NCBI GenBank assembly: GCA_022376515.1 | Contig: WTXI01000222.1 | Span: 1-60,959, forward strand | Length of the DNA: 60,959 nt | Reading direction: 5' to 3' | Source of the DNA: Lactifluus volemus | Taxonomy: Eukaryota > Basidiomycota > Agaricomycetes > Russulales > Russulaceae | Part shown: one piece after another, positions 22,836 to 34,772 of the stretch | Position numbering within the stretch: position 1 is the first letter of the stretch | Layout: the number at the start of each line of letters is the position of its first letter | Made by a program: the position numbers and the translations under genes | The notes under the pieces: generated by a model | Databases searched by the model: none | What the model saw: only the letters and a program-made list of their open reading frames with translations | Told to the model about the DNA's origin: nothing

Positions 22836-23466
22836 ATCACACTTGCTTCAACATTGAGATACAATAAAAGAAACTTATAAACAAATGACTCACTGATAAC
22901 AAGATAGTGGTGATAAAAATTTTGAGAATGAAATCAGCAATTAAAAGGGTTAAAATGTATAGATGAAACAAGTTGTTAGTGTCTGTAATAAAGGAGTAAC
23001 TGACTGTTATATACAAGGTTATATAGCTTACATTGTTGCAGATATGCTTATGTATAATATCTGATAAAGGTAGCCCCAACAACATATCTTCATACAGTAT
23101 CTTTTTAGTATTATTGAAGAGCTTGAGATACATGGTGCAGAAACTGGAGATACTAATTAGCCTGCCATTAAAATTGAGTTCAGTACCCATGTTATCTTGC
23201 CACATTACTCATGGTATGTGAGAGCTGTTGGACACTAGATCTGAGGTAAAATAGAACATTTCTTGGATCTCTATAAAAGGACACAACTTATCTTCTTAAA
23301 TAATCTCTCTAACAGAATAGACAATTGTTCTAACAAAAATGTTATGCAATGAGTTAAAGTAAAACACATATGGTACCAAACTCACTTGATAACATCAACA
23401 TCATCATTAGTACTGTGATGTAACCCCTCTAGGTTTGATAGACAAGTACTAAATATATTGGTCTTA
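22836..23466. other. AT-rich, nothing recognised
   Basis: A 122-codon minus-strand frame is present (22837-23205), but it is rich in Ile/Leu/Phe purely because of AT bias and has no recognisable domain. Confidence 0.4.
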
Positions 23467-23638
23467 TATCAGGAAAACCCATCTGGCCTTAAAGTATATT
23501 AAATACTCCTTAAAGCTTACTTAAGTGTCTTATTGACATTGATAAGTAGAAGAATTTACTTATTAATGTCAATAAGACATTTAAGTAAGCTTTAAGGAGT
23601 ATCTAATATACTTTAAGGCCAGATAGGTTTTCCTAATG
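23467..23638. mobile_element. Foldback MITE copy M3
   Basis: Same 172 bp palindrome, aged: the ends read TATCAGG and CCTAATG (C-to-T and G-to-A from CATCAGG/CCTGATG), with further transitions inside the arms. Confidence 0.85.
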
Positions 23639-24148
23639 TGGTACATTCTTCCCAAAATCTATAGTCTTCTGTAGCTTTCACACTGGGCTATAGTAGTCTC
23701 TGTAGGGCATCAGTAAGACACTTGCATGTATTCTTAGGTCGATGTAACTAAATAATGGCCCAGTACAGACTTAGATCACACTGACTAGGCCTTATAAGAT
23801 TGAGAACATTTAGGACACTTTTATAGATCATATTAGTAGCAATTCTAATGCAGACTACATTGTGTTGGGAGTGAAGCCTCACAGACATAAGTCAAGTCAA
23901 CACTTTGTGGTTACACATCACATGATGTATGACATCAATACCCAGAGACTTTCTGCACTTTGTACTAAGTTAATTTTATTATCCCCTTATAGCTTAATCT
24001 CTTTACAATTTGACCTCAGTTAATCCTACCTTATATAATGTAGACACTATGCTCATCTTGTCTCAGCCCTTTCACTTCAGACTGAGTCTTAGGATACTCA
24101 TCCAATACATTGCTCCTATGCATAGTCCTTGTTATATAAAATTATACA
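23639..24148 (-). repeat. AT-rich flank containing repeat S, copy 2
   Basis: 24010-24110 is an inverted match to 21090-21180. The rest is unassigned. It ends ...TTATACA, the A of which is the host base before the Helitron. Confidence 0.4.
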
Positions 24149-24513
24149 TCTTTAAGAAATTTCCCACGGCCGTGAACCCACCTTGACGGTCAATTTGTGG
24201 TTGTCCCTTTGTATGGTTGTACAACTTTTTTAGACCATTGTGTGTGTTTAGTCTGATTTTCGATAATTGTGTGTTTTTTTGGTCTCTCTACAGTAACATA
24301 GATGATTTATCGTTGGATTTGTGTTTCGATTCTACACATTGCATGACATAATCGTTTCAGATTCGCAGCGTGGGTGAACGGCTCTTGGCACTTTAGCGGT
24401 CTCTGTGATAAGATTATCACGTGTTTATCGAGTTTTGGATTATGAATTAGGTGATATGATATTGCGGCCGGATCAAAAACGTGCTTTCCCGAAAACGTTT
24501 CCTCATATGGAGC

Positions 24514-25731
24514 TTATCTCGGTAGCTGTGTTCGACCCCTGTCTGGTACTTTTGCTGCGCTTTGATTGACTGTTTTTTCGCTGCTTCTCACCGTCATCTC
24601 TCTCTTGCTCGATGTTGTCTGTTGTGCAGTTTTTCGCCTACTGCTATACCATTTACCATTGATTGTAAGTGATTGGAACTGCTGCACTGTATCAAGCTCT
24701 GCTATCTGAGTCGCAAGACCCACAACTGTTAATAGTGAATGGCTCTCATCTTTTGCCATGAAATAGATGCACGATTTGCCGCCTGCTCTCCTCAAATTTG
24801 TTTTGCCAGGAACATGCCTGTCAATTATCACCTGATTTGACTCCTTTTCTGGCTGATTTCCAAAAAACGCTGTAACCGAATTGCTCAGCTTGCGAGGGGC
24901 TTCCAGAAAAGGGAATTAGGACATCGGTTCCTGGCAAATGACATCATCGTTCGCAAGTTTTACTGTCCCCAACTGCCTTATTCGTCGTCTCTTTTTGTTC
25001 ACACCGCCAGACGGCGTTCGGGGACCTTTCTTCTGTGCGATACCCTGTTTGTATTTTAGGTGTCTGTTTAAAGTGTGCTCTCTACTTGGTCTGGTTCACG
25101 TGGACTTTTCGAGCATTTTTGGACCTTACCTTTTGGAGTAAAACATCAAACAACCAATTTCTACTTTGCGTTTGTTGACCCCTACTTCTAAGATCGAACA
25201 AAACTGGATTTTCGTCGGTCGACACGTGGTTATTCACGAGATCATTGGGTCGGTAGCGCTGCGGTGTTAACTGTCTGCTGATTACCTGACTAGTGTGGCG
25301 TGTGCGGCAGACACGTTGCAACAGATTGTGAATCTACCAGTAAACCACCTATCTAACGAGCTGGGACCCAACAATGAATGGCGGATATTCAATGAGCGGA
25401 CCCGTTGAACTGACAGCTGATGAAAGGTAGGTCTGCGATTGGTCATAGACCTGACCGTTCACAATCACCCCAGATCCTCCTACATACACATCAATGGCAT
25501 GTGACACTCGGCGCCCCACCTTTGTCCCAATCGATGCGGAGACACATTATGGATGTTGCGGATCAAAGACTGTGTGTGTTGTCTTTCCTTGCCTCTTGAC
25601 AAATGCGACAAGGTCCTCAACACTTGGCACAATGTGGCCATATTTGCCCCGGCTGCATGTCGACGAGCACATGCATGATGAACACGCCATGGCCCAAAGA
25701 GGGTGTCGGTCTGCCCGGTGTTACACATCAA
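24514..25731 (-). pseudogene. Possible antisense gene(s) within the Helitron
   Basis: Minus-strand segments look protein-like: VPSVEDLVAFVKRQGKTTH and AIDVYVGGSGVIVNGQVYD (about 25400-25660), RYRPNDLVNNHVSTDENPVL to LLQK (ending at a GTAAGG donor near 25130), a basic exon GIAQKKGPRTPSGGVNKKRR, and FFGNQPEKESNQVIIDRHVP to the stop at 24514. Donor and acceptor sites fit for one junction (GTAAGG...AAACAG), but stops around 25340 and 25560 remain unexplained, so this is a degraded gene, captured cargo or two genes. No family recognised. Confidence 0.35.
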
Positions 25732-25811
25732 TCTACGCTAGTGTAAATAAATCCGGGATGTTATCAATAAAGTCATTTCCAGGTTGCGTTGTTTTCGCGT
25801 TGAGGCCATAA

Positions 25812-26143
25812 TTTAAGGTACAAACTTTAACTAGTGACTAGTGAGTGTCTACTCTGTTTCGTGGTCATCATGTGTGCCATTGCAGAGCGTATCCTCTGTG
25901 CTGCTTCTATAAGGTATCGTAGCTTTTAGAGTTGTTGTCGCGTGAAGTCCATTTTGGCTCTCATGAAAACAGGTTTAGCGTGTTTTTATGGTCTTCTTTC
26001 AGCTTCGCAATTGTCTTCATGTGTGCATGTGGTCTACTCTAACTCCATCTGTCTACTGGTCATTCGGATCGTACAAAAACTCTGTCTTTACTCTCGCGTG
26101 TCAATGCTATTCTTACTGTATTTCTGTACCACTCTCGCTCACA
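25812..26143 (+). other. Leader region of the Helitron accessory gene
   Basis: No convincing coding exon. It holds the divergent interval between the antisense segments and the accessory gene, so it probably contains promoters. Confidence 0.3.
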
Positions 26144-27319
26144 ATGCCGGGATCTTCTCTTCTTTCTGGTCTCATGCCCTGTACTGATGGTCGTCGAGTT
26201 ATGGGCACTAACAAACCTAAAATGATGACCTTCGATGCTCAAATCTACACTGGTCTGAATGAGGATGGTCAACCCACTTGCATCAATGCAATACTTAATT
26301 TCTTTGTCCCTTCTGATCGTGCCGATCCTTCAAACTATGGAGTGTTCTTTGTCATGGGTAAGATCTCCTTACTGGATGAAAACACAATTGTTGGTGAAAA
26401 TTTCGATCGTCAAAACTACAGCCTAGTGATTGATGCCTCAACTGTGAGTTTTTGAATCTTTGTGTGACAATGTCATTGTCGTTTGCTTATGATGTGTTTA
26501 GTTCGAAGAGATCGCAATCGATGGTTTGTTGCCTCCTATCCATCCAGTTATCATTGTTTCTGGCGCGGTTTGTTTTGATTTGATTTCGTTGAAGTGATAA
26601 CAGTGTAACTAACATTCAAATGTAGGCAGGAAAGAAATTGACCGATCGTGAATTTGTGCTCGACATACATCAATATACAATGGGGGAAAATCGTCTTGTG
26701 GCACACTCTTGCGCTTTCCCTGACAATTCAAATCGATACAAGTCAAAGTTGCCATTTCCCTACCCTAATACAAACGCTTCAATCGTCGGTACGATTTTAT
26801 TACACGACTGCTATTGTCCTTTTATTTAAAAACTGATTTGAGTTTCTGCAAAAATTAGGTTACATATCAGGTCTTTTTCGTCGCGACATTGCATCATCGG
26901 GGGTAAAGCGTATTTTGGTTTCAATAAATGACATCTACTTCATCGCATCTGACTCTACATCTCAACCCACGCCTTCAACTTCCCCTACGAAAGGTTTGTT
27001 TCTTTTGTTCATTATGTATGATCGATTACAAACAGCACATCTTATAGGTTCCAAGACAAATTATTGGAGTCCTTCGTCAAATGTTGCGGTGGGACCGTCT
27101 TCTCCGAGTAAGAAACGTTTCCGCAATGAGAATGTTTCATCATCGCCTCCCAAAGTGCCGAGACTGTCCCCGGTACCTGATCACAAAGGAAAGGAAAAGG
27201 CGGACCCTGTGGAACAAGATCTTGACGAACCTTTGACAGATATTGATGAAGACGTTTTTGCGAAAGAACCCTCGCCTTCAGACAAGACCAGGAGACGACG
27301 AACAGCAAGAAAGCACTAA
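26144..27319 (+). CDS. Helitron accessory protein, five exons
   Basis: ATG at 26144 (MPGSSLLSGLMPCTDGRRVM). Four introns with GT...AG boundaries and consistent phase join the exons: approx. 26144-26444, 26501-26566, 26625-26787, 26859-26996 and 27049-27319. The first half has an alternating beta-strand pattern (YGVFFVMGKISLLDE...YSLVIDAS; HPVIIVSGA; FVLDIHQYTM) that would suit an OB-type single-strand DNA-binding fold. The second half is Ser/Pro-rich then acidic and basic (KKRFRNEN, PLTDIDEDVF, RRRRTARKH), like a nuclear localisation tail. No stop or shift was seen. The OB suggestion is inference. It sits 230 bp upstream of and in line with Rep/helicase. Confidence 0.65.
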
Positions 27320-27550
27320 ACACAATAAGGGTATATCTTCGTGACACGTGTTTACTATATGTATGCTAACCATTTTGCTATCTTTCCGCTCTGTTTTCTA
27401 TTTGTGGTTCCGTTTGATTTTAGTATATCCATTTGTTGCGTTGATACTAAACCATATGTGATCTTCTTCCAATATATGGCTTTTTATATGGACTTTGTGA
27501 GAATTGTTTCATGGCCAAACTGAAATCGCTCACTTTCCCCCATTTTTGCC

Positions 27551-30500
27551 ATGGCTCGCACCAAAAAACAAGAACGGTTGAGGTCGTCTAAACGTTCAAA
27601 TGATGCTACTTATCGTATTGCGAAACGGAGCCTTAACAAAAGGAGGCGACAACAAATCCTTTTGAACGAGTCTTCTTGCACCTCTGTGTGTATTCCCTCT
27701 TCTGATCAAAGGTACTGTTCTTTTTTGTGTATAAAATGGTAATTGAATGAATCAAAGAATGAACGAAAACATTCCCAATGAGAGTACATTCGAAAGAACT
27801 GTTCAAGTTCGTCCGGCAGAGACTGAGACATGTATGTACTTATTAAAGAACAATCTGTCTAAGGCGTCGTTTTCAACGTTTGAAATTTGCAGCACACATT
27901 GATCTACCAATAACACGTCCTCAACAACATATCTCTGTTGTTGTATTAGGAGATCCGTCTCAAGAACACATTACGAACGAAACTACCCATGAAGATAATC
28001 CTCATCGATGGTGGTTATCACTCACATTACGTTGTCGTGCTCCAAGACAATATACATCACCGTGGTCCCGAACATGCTGTTTTTGTAACGCTTTGCTTAT
28101 GAAACACGAGCGCAAAGCTTTTTGTTGCAACAATGGAAAGAAGGTGTTACCTCCTTTGCCTCCGTTATCACCAAACCTATCCTCCATTGTTGAGCAACGC
28201 CCCCGTAACCTGTCCACAATGTCCAGGCGTCTAAACAACCTCTTCGCATTCAGCGCTATCGGTTCCTCTGGAGGTTTTATGCATTTTAATACAGGAACTT
28301 CAACTGTCGCAGTGACGGGCAGAACTTATCACCGCATCTTTGACATATCTCACCCTTCCCACAGTTTGCACTGGTTCTTATATGATACAAACGAAAGACA
28401 ATCACATGGTCAAAGACATCATGTCCCAATCGCGTGGATAAATGGTGTAAACGAGGATCTTCTATCAATCAATCGTTACGCTACACAATTACGACGCTTC
28501 AATGATTTTCCATTTGAACAGGCATCGGCTTCCATCTTGGAACTTCCAGAACACACTGCGGATGGCGATTTTGCTGCAATCATGCACGCACCCCACTCGA
28601 CTACAATTAAGCCAAGAAGTATCTTGATTTGGAATAACTCTAATCGACAACCTCATTTTGTCGACATTTTTAGCCCCCATTACGAGCCCCTACAGTATCC
28701 TATCCTGTTCCCCCAAGGTTCACCTGGGTGGGGCCTTATCACTAATCATCTGGATGGCTTTCATCGCGAACGCCTTCACCCTGATTTTACGCAACGAGAA
28801 TATTATAAAGCTCGCTTGCTAACCGAAGATCGGTTCCTGATCTTTGGTCGCCTATCATCAGAATACATATGTGACATGTATTCTCGCGTAGAAGAAGAAC
28901 ATCTCAATTATATATCGTTCAATCAACGAGTGATAACGGATCGCCTTTCTGAACGAAATGAAAATAGAGATCTTGATCTTATCGATCTCCAGTTACCTGC
29001 AAGCTTCATTGGTTCACGAAAATGGGCATCCGAGGAAACTGCGGACAGTCTTGCACTCGCACGGATATTTGGAAAACCTTCTTTTTTTATTACTATGACT
29101 TGCAATCCTGATTGGCCAGAGATTCAAGTTAAACTAAATCCTGGTCAATCAGTTAGCGACATCCCGACTATTGTTTCAAGAGTTTTCAAAACAAAGCTGA
29201 AGAAGCTATTGGATCTTTTACGTCGAATTTTCGGGAAGACCGTTTACATCATCAAAGTAATCGAATTTCAAAAAAGGGGTTTCCCCCACGTTCATATTAT
29301 CTTGAAGGTACGACTGATCCATTAATGCAACATATTGAATTATTTACTATTTTATCTGATTATTTACTCACTTAGACAGATCCTGAACTTCCTATTGAGC
29401 ACATCAATTCTGTTATATCCTGTGAATTGCCTCTCGATGATAACGAGCTACGAAGAAAAACTCAGAAATATATGACACATAGCAAAGATCATCTCACACG
29501 CGAGATCAGTCGTTGCCGATCTGGCAACCGATGTATATATGGATTTCCCCACGCGATTACCCCTGAAACCTGGATCGATGATGATGGACGTGTTCATTAT
29601 CGTCGACGTAATGAAGATGATCGATGGATCGCACCTCATATTCCCATCCTTATCGACGAATTAGATTGCCACATCTTCGTCGATGTCGTCTTCACCATCT
29701 CAATATTCATGTATCTGTACAAATACTTATTCAAGGGTCCAGATCACGCATACTTTCAAATTCGGAATGGAGCAGATTCGGAACAACGGATCAATGAAAT
29801 CGATGATTATGTCCGCGGTCGATATATCTGCGCTACTGAGGCTGCCTGGCGAATATTTGGATTCGATATAACAACTAAACAGCCTTCTGTGACATGTCTC
29901 CCAATACATCTACCAGGACAAAATATCGCTCAATATAGTCGAAACAACGCCTCCACAATTTCAACAGCGTCGTTACTCATTCGGTACTTTCACAGACCAC
30001 ACAATGAGATTTTTGCGAATCTCACATATGTTGACTACTTTAACAACTTTGTCCTGTATGAGTACGACGTGAATAACCCTGCTCTTGAGCCCGATGAATA
30101 TTTGGAAACCCCGATTGATGGAGCACCATGCAAAAAGATCCGTCGTCGACAAAGAGGTCGCAAAATATGTCGAATCCAATCAATTTCACCTACCTGTGGA
30201 GAACTATTTTACTTACGTTGCATCCTGATGCACCGCCCTGCATCGAGTTTTGACAATGTTAAAACGATCAATGGCATCATACACCAAACTTTCCAAAATG
30301 CCGCACTGCAATTAGGATTGTTTAACAACTCAAATGAAGGGTTTTATGCTCTCGAAGAAGCGGTTTCATGTTTCGCAACCCCTGCTCAACTACGATTCTT
30401 ATTTGCTCGCATTGTTATCGAAGGTTATCCTGCACTACCTCTGTGGAATCATTTCTTACCAAACCTCTCGGCGGACTTCTTTCTTTTAACACACTCGCAA

Positions 30501-32187
30501 GAACGCGCAACAGATCATGTATTAGAAACTTTGTCCAATTTGTTTACCGACAGCTCACATTTGTTATCTACGTTTGGTCTCCCTGAACCACGTCACCGGT
30601 CCTCAGAAGTTGTACAAGAACAAGAAGCATTCAGCGGACGATTTGTCGAACTTCAAGAACGCGCTAATAACATGATTTGTTCAATGACATCGGAACAAAA
30701 ACACATCTTTGATAAAATTCTAGAAGATGTCCGCATTTCACAGTCAACAAGATGTCCCACACGACCACATTTTGTCGAAGGGAAACCTGGCCGTGGCAAG
30801 ACATTCATGGTAGACGCGCTCTGTTGCTTTCTCCGGGGTGAAAACAAGATTGTCTTGGTTTGTGGATCAAGTGCTCTATCGGCCACCCTATATGAACGCG
30901 GTCGGACTGCACACAAACAATTTGGCATTCCTGTCAATGAGGTTTGTGATCATCATCATAACAAATTTTGTTGACTAAAACATGATTTTCCAATTTGTAC
31001 AACAAAAGGAGAGTGTTTGTCTGAAATCAACTGTAACACCGCACAGCTCACGCGCAGATCTAATACGCAACGCTGCATTGATTGTCTGGGATGAATTCCC
31101 AATGGCAAATAAAGCGGCCATAGAATGTGCAGACGAATTGTGTCGATCCATAATGAATGTCGACGAACCTTTTGGAGGCATTCCCTTCCTCTCGCTCGGT
31201 GACTTTTGACAAAATGCCCCCGTCACAAGTGGTGTAACTGCGGTATTAGCGTCTTCAATAAAATCTTCTCATTTGTGGCGAAAATTTCGAGTTTCTTCAT
31301 TACACCACCCCATTCGTGGTGCTCAAGATCTCGAATATACACAATTTGTCGATTGTGTTGGGGAAAACTATGAAGACAACGAAATCTCCCTGGACATTCT
31401 CGATCGCGTTCACACCATAGACGATGCTATTGATTTTTTGTTCCCATATGAAATCCTTCAAAATCCACAATCATGTTTACACCGAGCGTTCTTAAGCCCC
31501 TTAAACCGTTTCGTGGACGAATTCAATGAATACATACTTGACAAACTAGAAGGCAATGAAGGTGAAGATATACAATCTATAAAGGAAATTAAAATTATTC
31601 TGAAATACGAATGTTTAGCGTTCTACTTCAGTGCCGACATTGTCAAAGAAGATGGGCAGATAATAACAGATCATCCGGAAGCGACCCCTGATTATCTTGC
31701 ATTGTTGACACATTCTGGCATTCCCCCTCACCGTCTACGATTGAAAGAAGGTTGTATATGCTCTCTTATGCGAAACATCTCTGTCGACAAAGGTTTGGTG
31801 AAAAACGCTCGAGTTATAGTTAAAAAACTACATCGTCGATTCATCGAAATACAAGTCATCGATAATCGCACTGGTGATCTACGCGAAATTCAATGCATCC
31901 CACGGATTCGATTTGACTTCAATCCCAGTCACTCCAGTTGGACAGTTTCCCGACTTCAATTTCCTCTTCGACTTGCATATGCATGTACTTTTAATGGCAG
32001 CCAAGGTCTCACATTGGACAGAACTGTATTAGACTTGCGCACAAACGTCTTTGCACATGGACAGCTATATACTGCTCTATCTCGTGTGAGATGTCGTGCA
32101 CACTCGCGCGTTTTGTTCTGTGATAACTATGATTCCATTCATCTCACTACTCATAATGTTGTTTATAAAGAATTACTCGATGCCTAA
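27551..32187 (+). pseudogene. Helitron Rep/Pif1-like helicase, one nonsense codon
   Basis: ATG 27551 (MARTKKQERLRSSKRSND). Exons: 27551-27711, 27758-27831, 27893-29307, 29376-30941, 31009-32187; all introns are GT-AG with matching phase. HUH-type Rep: FFITMTCNPDWPEI, then GFPHVHIILK (His-hydrophobic-His), then the two-Tyr motif in FMYLYKYLFKGPD. Helicase: Walker A GKPGRGKTF, Walker B LIVWDEFP, SLGDF-QNAP (motif III), HHPIRG, LVKNARVIV and the C-terminal GSQGLTLDRTVLDL...LYTALSRVR. The encoded protein would nick and unwind DNA for rolling-circle transposition. A TGA at 31207-31209 breaks the conserved GDFRQ-type motif and would follow from a CpG C-to-T change in CGA. The rest looks intact, so the inactivation may be recent. 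Confidence 0.9.
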
Positions 32188-32265
32188 ATTGTATCAATCT
32201 TTATTCCAACTTTTTGTTTTCTCACATGTCAAATAACTCGCGCCGGCAAAGCCGTGGATGTCTTG

Positions 32266-32609
32266 TATAGTATATTGACATGAATAAAGATAAATTAGGT
32301 ACTCTTCATCACTGAATACAATGTTCTCCTATTCCTTTGTTACAGCTTCAACCTCAGCATATTCAATAAGTATCTTCTGTTGGCTCTGCATTGACCTTTG
32401 GTATGTTTCTTGTACATGCACACTAAATTAAGCCACAAGTTATGGCCACTGCAATGAGTATTTACCTTGTAAGCTTAAGAATGTGCTAGCAGAGTTGGGA
32501 GATAATGGATGATTGTCTTGTCTTCTTGAAGAAATCCTTAAAGTACTTAAGATGTGCTTCATACCTTGCCCTGTATATAAAATGCATAAATGGGAACTCA
32601 CTAAAAGAC
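32266..32609. other. AT-rich flank of the Helitron, unassigned
   Basis: No gene or known repeat. The host sequence resumes with TATAGTATATTGAC after the Helitron 3' end. Confidence 0.4.
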
Positions 32610-33778
32610 CCTGTTGCTAAATTAAGCACATTCTGTTTAATCAAGCTAATCAAGGAAGATCTAAGTAACATTATTAAGCAACTTTCACATTTTTAACTAA
32701 TTTGAAATTTTCAGTCACAAAATGTCACAAAATATAAGCATCAAAATTATATATTAGAGATAAAACTACAAAATAAATATCTAAGACTAAAGTAATCTAC
32801 AGGCCTTGGTATAACAGCCCTAAGGGGGTGGGACTGCAGGGTCATGGGAAGGTAGTGGCAGATGTGGTAGAGGCAAGGGAAGTGCAGGAGGCACACAAGG
32901 CACAAGTGATATAGAAGGCATGGAAAGCACAAGAGAATGTACAGAAGACATGGGAAGAGTAAAAGGTGCAGGAGATGTGGGAAGCATAAGAGGCACAGGA
33001 AGTGTAAGTAGCATGAGAGGCACAGGAAGCATAGATGACATGAGAAGCAGGACAGGCAATATAATAATGTATTAGAGAGAAGTGCATAAAGAGAGGTGCA
33101 AAAAGTATTGGCACAGGCAGCATGACACTATGAACCACCTCACAGTGCCAGTGGATCCAAAAGAGGCAAAAGTGGTGGGAAGGCACAGGTACAGGAGAAT
33201 ACAACAGCAGCAGAGGCAGAGGCAGAGAGAAGGTGAAGAAGGCAGCAGTAAAACACTTTAGGGTAGGACAGTTTGACAATACACTCAAGAGACAGTACAG
33301 GAACACACATGAAGACAGAGAGAGAGATGGAAAGAGGTGACAGACATGAGAACAATAAGGCACAAAAATTAACATTGTGCAAACAGTGGTAAATAACACA
33401 CCCATGTGGTTACTGCACAACTTAGCAAAAATTTTGCAACTTGGTATAATCTCATGACTTAACATATTTTTCAGACTTCACTTAGATTACATAAATTATT
33501 TCTGTTTGCTTAGCACACAATTAAAAGGTGCTTAAAATTCTCTTAATTTGCTTAAACTACTTTGTTTACTTAGCATGATTAAAGTTTGCTTAGGTTTCAT
33601 TATTAGCTATAATAAAATCTGCTTAGTTGTGCTTAGTGTAAATTAATGTGCTTAAGCCAAAAAAACAAAAAGGAAAATTTATTAAGCAGATAACAGTAAT
33701 TAAGACCAATAAGCAAAGTAAGTAGTGATAAGCACCATTAATTACTGTAAGAAAATATCAGGTTTTTCTGATAATACC
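32610..33778 (-). repeat. Repeat family K, copy b
   Basis: Read on the minus strand: a TTAAG-rich end (33440-33778), a CT-rich middle (32840-33380) and a second TTAAG-rich part (32610-32840). 32640-32840 matches 20270-20480 inverted; 33440-33778 matches 51760-52366 in the same orientation. The outer end at 33778 is worn (ATCAGGTTTTTCTGAT). The long open frames here are low-complexity artefacts. Confidence 0.6.
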
Positions 33779-34113
33779 CCTCTAACAGACATGAGAGATA
33801 CAGTAGCAGGGGTAAGTAGATATACTTTGCATTTCTTGAAGTCCTAAAACCACTGAGAATAAGGGAATGAGAGAGTGTGGCACCAGTCAGTTTATTAAGG
33901 ATGTGTCACATATATGATACAGAAAGTTGCCCTTGGTGAGAAGGTTTCTGCATCAGAAAAACCCATCTAGCCTTAAAGTGTATTGGCTTGTCCAGGCTAG
34001 ACCTGCAAAGGTGTGTATACAGTGATGATGTCAGTAATAAATTTTACATTGGGTTTAACAGACATTTGCTTCTCTTGGGCCAATAGATCCTATGTGCATG
34101 AGAAGACTCTTTA
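33779..34113. other. Unassigned, with half a foldback MITE
   Basis: 33952-33986 matches the left arm start of the foldback MITE (CATCAGAAAAACCCATCTAG). Nothing else recognised. Confidence 0.45.
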
Positions 34114-34772
34114 TCATATCCCACCCACCATGTTTTTACCCCACATGCTTGTAATTTCAACTACAAGCCGCATAGGGGGGTGCAACAATTTTGCAGCAAA
34201 ATTGATGGCTGATGCGACACACAATGCTTCAAGCCAGAAAATGGAATCAACCAGGAGCGATGATGAGAAGGAGGAGCATGGATGAATGAAACCTTGTAAG
34301 GTGGAGGGTGACCAAAAACCAAGCCTGAAGGAAGAAGCGTTACAGTAGATCTGGAGATCAGCTTCCCCAGGAACCCAATGGATCGATTGGAGGATATGGA
34401 CACTGGAGAAACGGTTGAAAGTTGTTGCAAACCAAACAAGGTTTGTGATGACCTCTGAGTTGAGGAACACTGGCACATGAGGAATCATCTTCCCCGCAGT
34501 CTTCGCATATCTGGACGAAAGTGCAGGCCAAAGAAGTGGGCACACATTAAGTGCCCAACTTATCCACCCAAGGAGGTGGAGCCATTTGTGAAGTTTGTGC
34601 TGCCACCCTGACTCTGGCTCATGGAGCGCAAATTCGTGAACGGCCATTACAAGCGCTGCATGCCATTCGTTGTCTAGCGAGATGGTCATCGCTGACAGGG
34701 AAACAAGGAATCCAGTAATGACAAGATCATGACCAAATTCCTGTTTGCTGTCCTCATGCAGGAGCCCGATTG
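34114..34772 (-). pseudogene. Ngaro/DIRS reverse transcriptase-RNase H fragment
   Basis: A minus-strand open frame reads ITGFLVSLSAMTISLDNEWH, LHLLGWISWALNVCPLLWPA, IHWVPGEADLQIYCNASSFRLGFW and ALCVASAINFAAKL. This is the C-terminal end of a Ngaro reverse transcriptase followed by the RNase H start (first catalytic Asp replaced: IYCNAS for IYCDAS). It is cut at 34772 by the GypsyB LTR and stops near the same RNase H position where the 16373 fragment begins. Confidence 0.8.

Larger units (their letters stand above)
24149..32265 (+). mobile_element. Helitron (about 8.1 kb)
   Basis: Rolling-circle DNA transposon. Proposed 5' end TC at 24149 preceded by host A; proposed 3' end CTTG at 32262-32265 followed by host T, so the insertion fits the A/T target rule. 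A short hairpin CCGGC-AAA-GCCG lies 10-20 nt before the 3' end. Near the 5' end there is a perfect palindrome CACGGCCGTG. Contents: possible antisense genes (24514-25731), an accessory gene (26144-27319) and Rep/helicase (27551-32187). The element is visibly less AT-rich and less decayed than its surroundings. The 5' end is the weaker of the two calls. Confidence 0.8.

Noticed and set aside
22837..23205. A 122-codon minus-strand membrane-like protein
   Set aside because: Hydrophobicity follows from AT-rich DNA; no conserved features and no second copy.
25494..25811. A plus-strand 105-codon gene in the Helitron
   Set aside because: The opposite strand reads more like a protein (AIDVYVGGSGVIVNGQVYD), so this frame is probably a shadow.
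32842..33465. A 207-codon minus-strand frame
   Set aside because: Low-complexity Ser/Cys/Leu/His text from the CT-rich part of repeat K; no domain and not conserved with the other copies.
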